Both the position numbers and the translations under genes were made by a program. Positions 58,309-64,000 of a DNA stretch of 64,000 nucleotides are shown here, in pieces. The notes under the pieces were generated by a model. It was not told where the DNA came from. It did no database searches and saw only the letters and a list, made by a program, of their open reading frames with translations. Origin of the DNA: Pseudomonas abietaniphila (GTDB lineage: Bacteria > Pseudomonadota > Gammaproteobacteria > Pseudomonadales > Pseudomonadaceae); assembly GCF_039697315.1 (NCBI RefSeq), contig NZ_CP155619.1, positions 4,278,001-4,342,000 of the forward strand, given 5' to 3'. How positions within the stretch are numbered: position 1 is the first letter of the stretch; each line of letters opens with the position of its first letter.

Positions 58309-59451
58309 GTGATTCGTTGGAAACATGCAGCATTGCTGGCTCTGGCCGTTTTGGCCGCGGGTTGCAGCAGCAACACCAAAAAGGAATTGCCTCCGGCCGA
58401 GCTGACCGACTTCAAAGAAGAAGTGGTCCTGCAAAAGCTGTGGAGCCGCTCGGTCGGTGACGGCCAGGGCGACATCTACAACATGCTGGTTCCGGCCATC
58501 GACGGCGAGAACATTTACGCGGCGGACGCCAACGGTCTGGTCATGGCGATCAACCGTAGCAATGGCGACGTGGTCTGGAAGAAAGAGCTCGAGCAGCCTG
58601 TTTCCGGCGCCGTCGGCGTGGGCTCCGGCCTGGTCATGGTCGGCACCCTGCGCGGTGAAGTGATCGTCCTGGACGAAGCCACGGGCGAGCAGAAGTGGAA
58701 AGCCAAGGCGACCAGCGAAGTGCTGTCTTCGCCGGCCACCAACGGTGATGTGGTTGTTGCTCAGACCCAGGATGACAAGGTCATCGGTTACGATGCTGCG
58801 ACCGGTAATCAGCGCTGGATCTACGAAAGCAGTCCTGCGGTTCTGACCCTGCGCGGCACCGGTGCTCCGATTGTCACCAACCAGCTGGCGGTCGCGGGCC
58901 TGTCGACCGGTAAGGTCGTGGCACTGGACATCAACAACGGCGTGCCGGTCTGGGAGCAGCGCGTAGCTATTCCACAAGGTCGTTCGGAACTGGACCGCGT
59001 GGTCGACATCGATGGCGGCCTGCTGTTGTCCGGCTCGACCCTGTACGTCGCGACCTACCAAGGCCGTGTCGCGGGTCTGGAACTGCAGAGCGGCCGTGTG
59101 TTGTGGCAGCGTGATGCATCGAGCTACTCGGGCGTTGCCCAGGGCTTTGGCAGCGTCTACGTTTCCCTGGCCAACGGCACGGTTGAAGGCGTCGATGAGC
59201 GTTCTTCCACCGCACTGTGGAGCAATGACTCGCTGGCGCGTCGTCAGTTGGGTTCGCCGGAAGTGTTCTCCAGCTACGTAGCAGTGGGCGACATGGAAGG
59301 TTACCTGCACCTGCTCAGCCAGGTTGACGGTCACTTCGTCGGCCGTGAAAAGATCGACAGCGACGGCCTGCGTGCACGCCCGCTGGTGTCGGGCAACACC
59401 ATTTACGTCTTCGGCAACAGTGGCAAGCTGGAAGCCCTGACGATCAAGTAG
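58309..59451 (+). CDS. bamB: outer-membrane assembly lipoprotein BamB
   Basis: 380 residues from the GTG at 58309, placed 10 bases after AAAGGGG; an ATG at 58300 overlapping yfgM is the alternative (383 residues). The lipoprotein signal ends LAAGC. The eight-bladed propeller has PQQ-like repeats (VVWKKELEQPVSGAVGVGSG, KWKAKATSEVLSSPATNGDV). BamB is part of the BAM complex that inserts outer-membrane barrels. Confidence 0.95.
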   Translation: MIRWKHAALLALAVLAAGCSSNTKKELPPAELTDFKEEVVLQKLWSRSVGDGQGDIYNMLVPAIDGENIYAADANGLVMAINRSNGDVVWKKELEQPVSGAVGVGSGLVMVGTLRGEVIVLDEATGEQKWKAKATSEVLSSPATNGDVVVAQTQDDKVIGYDAATGNQRWIYESSPAVLTLRGTGAPIVTNQLAVAGLSTGKVVALDINNGVPVWEQRVAIPQGRSELDRVVDIDGGLLLSGSTLYVATYQGRVAGLELQSGRVLWQRDASSYSGVAQGFGSVYVSLANGTVEGVDERSSTALWSNDSLARRQLGSPEVFSSYVAVGDMEGYLHLLSQVDGHFVGREKIDSDGLRARPLVSGNTIYVFGNSGKLEALTIK

Positions 59452-59548
59452 TGGCTGTCTATGCTTGAGGAGGCCAGTCAACCGGCTTTCCTCGAGCGGC
59501 CCCGCTCTGACGGGGCTTGCGGCACTTCGGGTGCCGCTCCGAACTCCG

Positions 59549-59577
59549 GCCGCTGCCTTGCAGCGGCTTTTGTATTT
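59549..59577 (+). terminator. rho-independent terminator after bamB
   Basis: GCCGCTG (59549-59555) pairs with CAGCGGC (59561-59567) around CCTTG, followed by TTTTGTATTTT. The 150-base gap to der otherwise holds GC-rich dyads (CGGCCCCGCT and GGCACTTCGGGTGCC). Confidence 0.75.
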
Positions 59578-59603
59578 TCTGAAATAACGAAGTGGAGAGC
59601 CGC

Positions 59604-61073
59604 ATGGTTCCCGTAATCGCCCTGGTGGGTCGACCGAACGTCGGCAAGTCCACCTTGTTCAACCGCCTGACCAGGACTCGCGACGCCATCGTCGGCGACT
59701 TGTCCGGTCTGACCCGTGATCGCCAATACGGTGAGGCCAAGTGGCAAGGGCGTACCTACATCCTGATCGACACCGGCGGTATTTCCGGTGATGAGCACGG
59801 CATGGACGAAAAGATGGCCGAGCAGTCGCTGCTGGCCATCGAAGAAGCCGATGTCGTGTTGTTCCTGGTGGACGCCAAGGCCGGCTTCACCGCCGCCGAC
59901 CAGATGATTGGCGAGCACCTGCGCAAGCGCAACAAGACCTCGTACGTGGTCGCCAACAAGGTCGACAACATCGACCCTGACATGGCCCGCGCCGAATTTG
60001 CGCCATTGGGCATGGGCGACGCGATTCCGGTCGCCGGTGCTCACGGTCGCGGCATCACCCAGATGCTGGAAATCGCCCTGAGCGAATTTCCGAAAGACGC
60101 GGACGAAGTGGAAGAGGGTGAAGAAGAGGACGTTGCTGAAGGCGAAGAAGCCAAGCGCATCCCGGGCCCGAGCGAAAAAGACGGTATCAAGATCGCGATC
60201 ATCGGTCGTCCGAACGTCGGCAAGTCGACGCTCGTCAACCGCATGCTCGGCGAAGACCGCGTCATCGTCTACGACCAGCCAGGCACGACCCGCGACAGCA
60301 TCTACATCCCGTTCGAGCGCAACGACGAGAAGTACACGCTGATCGACACCGCCGGTGTGCGCAAGCGCGGCAAGATCCACGAGGAAGTCGAAAAGTTTTC
60401 CGTAGTGAAAACCCTGCAGGCGATCAAAGACGCCAACGTGGTGATCTTCGTGATGGACGCCCGCGAAGGTGTGGTGGACCACGACCTCAACTTGCTGGGC
60501 TTTGCCCTGGAAGCAGGCCGCGCACTGGTCATCGCTTTGAACAAGTGGGACGGCATGGTCCCGAGTGAACGTGACTACGTGAAGACCGAGCTGGAACGCC
60601 GCTTGTTCTTCGTCGACTTCGCCGACATCCACTTCATCTCGGCGCTGCACGGCACGGGCGTGGGTAACCTCTACCAGTCGGTTCAGAACTCGTTCAAATC
60701 TGCCGTGACCCGCTGGCCGACCAGCCGCCTGACGCAGATTCTCGAAGATGCCGTTAGCGAGCACGCGCCACCGATGGTTGCCAGCCGCCGCATCAAGCTG
60801 CGTTATGCCCACTTGGGCGGCGCGAACCCGCCGATCATCGTGATCCACGGTAACCAGGTCGACAAGGTACCGAAGTCTTACGTCCGCTACCTCGAAAACA
60901 CCTACCGTCGTGTGCTCAAGCTGGTCGGTACGCCGATCCGCATCGAGTTCAAAGGCGGCGAAAACCCGTACGAGGGCAACAAGAACACGCTGACCGACCG
61001 TCAGGTCAACAAGAAGCGTCGCTTGATGTCGCACCACAAGAAGGCCGACAAGAAGCGCAAGGATAAGCGCTGA
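59604..61073 (+). CDS. der: ribosome assembly GTPase Der
   Basis: 489 residues from the ATG at 59604 (GGAG 6 bases upstream; a GTG at 59592 is less likely). Two GTPase domains: the first with [14 protein letters not shown], the second with [16 protein letters not shown], joined by an acidic linker ([16 protein letters not shown]). A KH-like C-terminus ends in a Lys-rich tail. It aids 50S subunit maturation. Confidence 0.97.
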   Translation: MVPVIALVGRPNVGKSTLFNRLTRTRDAIVGDLSGLTRDRQYGEAKWQGRTYILIDTGGISGDEHGMDEKMAEQSLLAIEEADVVLFLVDAKAGFTAADQMIGEHLRKRNKTSYVVANKVDNIDPDMARAEFAPLGMGDAIPVAGAHGRGITQMLEIALSEFPKDADEVEEGEEEDVAEGEEAKRIPGPSEKDGIKIAIIGRPNVGKSTLVNRMLGEDRVIVYDQPGTTRDSIYIPFERNDEKYTLIDTAGVRKRGKIHEEVEKFSVVKTLQAIKDANVVIFVMDAREGVVDHDLNLLGFALEAGRALVIALNKWDGMVPSERDYVKTELERRLFFVDFADIHFISALHGTGVGNLYQSVQNSFKSAVTRWPTSRLTQILEDAVSEHAPPMVASRRIKLRYAHLGGANPPIIVIHGNQVDKVPKSYVRYLENTYRRVLKLVGTPIRIEFKGGENPYEGNKNTLTDRQVNKKRRLMSHHKKADKKRKDKR

Positions 61074-61096
61074 TTGTGTAACGGTCTTTCTTCGAA

Positions 61097-61121
61097 AAAG
61101 GCGCCTTTGGCGCCTTTTTTT
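61097..61121 (+). terminator. rho-independent terminator after der
   Basis: AAAGGCGCC (61097-61105) pairs with GGCGCCTTT (61109-61117) around TTT, with a seven-T run. It separates der from the aminotransferase gene. Confidence 0.93.
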
Positions 61122-61192
61122 GTGTTCGCCGTATGGGCTATCCTGCGAGTCCCCGTGCCGTTCTGGAGCCGGGTGTGGAGCAGGAAAACCCT

Positions 61193-62341
61193 ATGATCAC
61201 CAGCAAATTGCCGAACGTTGGCACCACCATCTTTACCGTGATGTCCCAGCTTGCAGCCGAAACCGGGGCGATCAATCTTTCTCAGGGTTTTCCCGATTTC
61301 GATGGGCCCGACGCGCTGCGTGAGGCCCTCTGCCGTCACACCATGGACGGCCACAACCAATATGCGCCGATGACCGGCCTGCCCGCATTGCGCGAGCAGG
61401 TGGCCGCCAAGATCGCCCGATCCTACGGGCGTCAGGTCGACATGAATACCGAGGTCACGATCACCCCGGGTGCGACCCACGCGATTTTCTGCGCGATTCA
61501 GACCGTGGTGCGTGCCGGCGATGAAGTCATTGTTTTTGATCCGAGCTACGACAGTTACGAGCCCTCGGTCGAACTCGCGGGCGGCCGTTGTGTGCACGTG
61601 CAGCTCAAGGACGGTGATTTCTCCATCGACTGGGAAAAGCTCAATGCGGCGCTGAGCCCGCGTACGCGCATGATCATCATCAATACGCCACACAACCCGA
61701 GTGGTGCCTTGATCACACGTGGGGAACTCGACCAACTGGCCGCGTTGATTCGGGATCGCGACATCTATCTGGTCAGCGACGAAGTCTACGAGCACTTGGT
61801 GTTCGACGGCGTGAAGCATGCCAGCGTGCTGGCGCACGAAGAGCTTTATCAGCGTGCCTTTGTCGTCAGTTCCTTCGGCAAGACGTACCACGTGACGGGC
61901 TGGAAAACCGGTTATCTGGTCGCGCCACCTGCGCTGACCGCCGAAATGCGCAAGGTCCACCAGTTTGTCGGGTTCTGCGGTGTGACGCCTTTGCAGTGGG
62001 CGTTGGCCGACTACATGGCTGAGTGCCCTGAGCATGTAGAAGAGCTGCCCGCGTTCTATCAGGCCAAACGGGACTTCTTCTGCGATCAGCTGGAGTCGTC
62101 GCGCTTCACCTTTACGCGAGCCGCAGGGACCTACTTCCAACTGGTCGATTACTCGCAGATCCGTCCGGACTTGAACGACGTCGAGATGTCGCTATGGATG
62201 ACCCGTGAGCATGGCGTCGCGAGCATTCCGATCTCCGTGTTCTATCAGAATCCGCCTGAAGGCCAGCGCATCATCCGGCTGTGCTTTCCCAAGCGAGAGG
62301 AGACGTTGCGTCAGGCAGCGGAAAAATTATGCGCGATCTGA
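61193..62341 (+). CDS. methionine-type pyridoxal-phosphate aminotransferase
   Basis: 382 residues from MITSKLPNVGTTIFTVMSQL (start 61193, AGGA 7 bases upstream). Class I/II fold with the Schiff-base Lys in VVSSFGKTYHVTGWK, plus NTPHNPSGA and YLVSDEVYEH. It resembles YbdL/MtnE-type enzymes that transaminate methionine or 4-methylthio-2-oxobutanoate, often with glutamine as donor. The following overlapping omega-amidase fits: it removes the 2-oxoglutaramate formed. Symbol withheld because several homologues exist. Confidence 0.85.
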   Translation: MITSKLPNVGTTIFTVMSQLAAETGAINLSQGFPDFDGPDALREALCRHTMDGHNQYAPMTGLPALREQVAAKIARSYGRQVDMNTEVTITPGATHAIFCAIQTVVRAGDEVIVFDPSYDSYEPSVELAGGRCVHVQLKDGDFSIDWEKLNAALSPRTRMIIINTPHNPSGALITRGELDQLAALIRDRDIYLVSDEVYEHLVFDGVKHASVLAHEELYQRAFVVSSFGKTYHVTGWKTGYLVAPPALTAEMRKVHQFVGFCGVTPLQWALADYMAECPEHVEELPAFYQAKRDFFCDQLESSRFTFTRAAGTYFQLVDYSQIRPDLNDVEMSLWMTREHGVASIPISVFYQNPPEGQRIIRLCFPKREETLRQAAEKLCAI

Positions 62342-63120
62342 GCGATCTGCCGAACCTGAACATCGCCCTGGTACAGACCACCCTGGTCTGGCACGACTGC
62401 AAAGCCAACCATGCGCACTTCGAGGATTTGCTCGACCAGGCTCAAGGTGCCGATCTGGTGATCCTGCCGGAGATGTTCACCACCGGCTTCTCCATGGAGT
62501 CCGAAGCACTCGCCGAACCCGAGAACGGCGTGACGTCTAAATGGCTGCTGGCGCAGGCCAAACGCATCAACGCTGTGGTGACCGGCAGCGTGATCGTGCG
62601 TGCGGCCGATGGCAGTCATCGCAATCGTCTGCTGTGGGCGCGACCTGACGGCGAGCTTCTGCACTACGACAAGCGCCATCTCTTCCGCATGGCGGGTGAG
62701 CATGAGCATTACAGTCCGGGCGAGCGGCAGGTGCAGTTCGAACTCAAGGGCTGGCGGATTCGTCCGCTGATCTGCTACGACCTGCGGTTCCCGGTTTGGA
62801 GCAGAGATGCGCGCGACACCGACTTGTTGTTGTACACCGCTAACTGGCCGGGGGCCCGCCGTCAACACTGGAACCGCCTGTTGCCCGCTCGGGCCATTGA
62901 GAACCTGTGTTATGTGGCGGCAGTGAACCGTATCGGTACCGACGGCAAAGGGTTTGCCTACACCGGCGACAGTCAGGTACTGGATTTCCAGGGCGAAAGC
63001 CTGTTGAACATTGGGGAGGCGGACGGTGTTTTCCATGTCAGCCTGTCTGCCGAGAGCCTGGCCGCGTACCGGCAGAAATTCCCGGCCTATCTCGACGCTG
63101 ATACATTCGAGATACACTAA
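62329..63120 (+). CDS. omega-amidase (YafV/Nit2-like nitrilase superfamily)
   Basis: 263 residues, overlapping the aminotransferase by 13 bases. Nitrilase-superfamily triad: Glu in VILPEMFTTGFSME, Lys in LLHYDKRHLFRMAGE, Cys in RPLICYDLRFPVW. Family members hydrolyse 2-oxoglutaramate or 2-oxosuccinamate, which spontaneously arise from glutamine transamination. The genetic coupling makes this the likely repair partner of the aminotransferase. Confidence 0.88.
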   Translation: MRDLSDLPNLNIALVQTTLVWHDCKANHAHFEDLLDQAQGADLVILPEMFTTGFSMESEALAEPENGVTSKWLLAQAKRINAVVTGSVIVRAADGSHRNRLLWARPDGELLHYDKRHLFRMAGEHEHYSPGERQVQFELKGWRIRPLICYDLRFPVWSRDARDTDLLLYTANWPGARRQHWNRLLPARAIENLCYVAAVNRIGTDGKGFAYTGDSQVLDFQGESLLNIGEADGVFHVSLSAESLAAYRQKFPAYLDADTFEIH

Positions 63121-63178
63121 GTTCATAGAGTCAGAGGGGGATGCGGTCGATAGCGTTGTACCCAAACAGGAGATCGGT

Positions 63179-63613
63179 ATGACCACCATCAACGCGTCCT
63201 CACTCACTTCGTACGCCAGTACCTTCACCGTTGCCGTCAAGAAAGACACCGCGACGGCTGACAGCGACGACACCTCGACCACCGCAGCCGCCGCATCGAC
63301 TTCGGCTTCCGCATCGGGCGCTGCAGGCGGCGCACAGGCTGCGGGCGGCGCCAGCGGTAGCTCGGATTCTTCCAGCGAAAGCGAGCAGGCGATCGAGAAG
63401 CTCGAGCAGCAGATCAAGGAAACCGAGAAGCGCTTGCAGGAGCAAGAAGAGCAATTGGCGGCGGCTCAGGCGAGCAAAGGCTCCGATGAAGAAAAATCTC
63501 AGCGTGTGATGGCCATTCAAGGTCAGATCTCGACGACCACCGCCAGCCTGGCCACTCAGGAAGCAGCGCTGGTCCAGCTGCAAAAGTCCGGCAGTATCAA
63601 CACCACCGCGTAA
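63179..63613 (+). CDS. FlxA-like coiled-coil protein, first paralogue
   Basis: 144 residues from MTTINASSLTSYASTFTVAV (AGGAG upstream). A Ser/Thr/Ala/Gly-rich region (about 25-65) leads to a coiled coil (AIEKLEQQIKETEKRLQEQE, EQLAAAQASKGSDEEKSQR). The coiled-coil part looks like the FlxA-like family, whose function is not settled. There is no signal peptide. The downstream paralogue shares the N-terminal block. Confidence 0.75.
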   Translation: MTTINASSLTSYASTFTVAVKKDTATADSDDTSTTAAAASTSASASGAAGGAQAAGGASGSSDSSSESEQAIEKLEQQIKETEKRLQEQEEQLAAAQASKGSDEEKSQRVMAIQGQISTTTASLATQEAALVQLQKSGSINTTA

Positions 63614-63732
63614 AACGTTGACGAAAGCGTTCCATGGCCCACGCCGTGGGGCGCTTTTGCGCGCGTATGAAAGATGGCCTTCAGTTCTTTGTAAGCCAGC
63701 CGATACAAAGTGCACTAAACAGGAGTTTGATC

Positions 63733-64000
63733 ATGACCACTATCAACACCAGTTCGTTGAGTGCTTACTCCAGCGTGTTCACGGCTGGCTTCAAGAATGA
63801 TGAGTCCACCAAGAGCGATGCCACTAACGCCAGCGTGAACCTGCGCGGCAACGTTTATCAATCGCCTGGCGCTTCAAAGTCAGGCGAAGCAGAGAGCGGG
63901 GGCAGTCCGCGAGAGCAGGCCATCAAGCAGTTGCAGGAGCAGATCAAGCAGACGCAGAAGATCCTCCAGCAACAGCAGCAGCAATTGGCCGTCGCCCAGA
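63733..64000 (+). CDS. FlxA-like coiled-coil protein, second paralogue, 3' end cut by window
   Basis: Starts MTTINTSSLSAYSSVFTAGF, with AGGAG 7 bases upstream, and reaches the window end at about 89 residues. The N-terminal block is nearly the same as in the gene at 63179 (MTTIN-SSL-Y-S-FT), and the coiled coil (REQAIKQLQEQIKQTQKILQ, then QQQQQLAVAQ) lines up as well. The two genes are tandem duplicates that diverged mainly in the middle. Confidence 0.75.
   Translation, partial: MTTINTSSLSAYSSVFTAGFKNDESTKSDATNASVNLRGNVYQSPGASKSGEAESGGSPREQAIKQLQEQIKQTQKILQQQQQQLAVAQ

Overview
The window is chromosomal DNA of a gammaproteobacterium, almost certainly a Pseudomonas of the P. syringae / P. fluorescens kind. 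The evidence is the high-GC codon use, the Pseudomonas-type REP elements, the cyoABCDE, queA-tgt-yajC-secDF, suhB-trmJ-cysE-iscRSUA-hscBA-fdx-iscX and ndk-rlmN-pilW-rodZ-ispG-hisS-yfgM-bamB-der gene orders, and the OprD, CheV and GlxA families. The species is inferred from memory of gene order, not from any search.

Layout. Positions 1-974 hold the start of an RND efflux membrane-fusion protein (cut by the window edge). Positions 1270-8653 are a chaperone-usher fimbrial locus: small pilin, a 0.8 kb nested repeat island, major pilin, chaperone, terminator, usher, second chaperone, tip adhesin. Positions 8.7-14.2 kb are mixed genes: a small basic protein, a GlxA-type regulator, a YkgJ-like cysteine-cluster protein, a small secreted protein, a GNAT enzyme, cheV, and hmp with a well-formed nitric-oxide-type upstream site. 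Then come dsbB and the cytochrome bo3 oxidase operon (15.4-20.3 kb).

Positions 20.5-31.3 kb are the accessory stretch: a glycosyltransferase and a hexapeptide acetyltransferase, a chemoreceptor, an unrecognised protein with a CoiA-like Cys/His cluster, a PheC-like periplasmic protein, a RelE-type toxin-antitoxin pair, a DedA protein, an unrecognised membrane protein, a divergent LysR/SDR pair, a five-unit REP array of about 100-bp period, and a structured RNA-like element followed by a 22-codon leader that is translationally coupled to a Bro-N protein.

Positions 31.5-37.9 kb hold tRNA-Leu(CAA), queA-tgt (queuosine), yajC-secDF (Sec translocon accessory) and a glycine-zipper protein. Positions 38.1-43.3 kb form what looks like a self-contained catabolic cassette: OprD-type porin, an exported argininosuccinate-lyase-like enzyme, a dicarboxylate/cation symporter and a LysR regulator. 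The rest (43.3-64 kb) is conserved housekeeping: suhB, trmJ, cysE, the isc iron-sulfur operon, ndk, rlmN, pilW, rodZ, ispG, hisS, yfgM, bamB, der, a methionine aminotransferase/omega-amidase pair and two tandem FlxA-like coiled-coil paralogues, the second cut by the window end.

The most interesting candidate is the 38-43 kb cassette. Its layout suggests uptake of an N-substituted aspartate-like compound, cleavage in the periplasm to fumarate plus an amine, and import of the dicarboxylate. The second is the cloverleaf-like element plus leader peptide upstream of the Bro-N gene.
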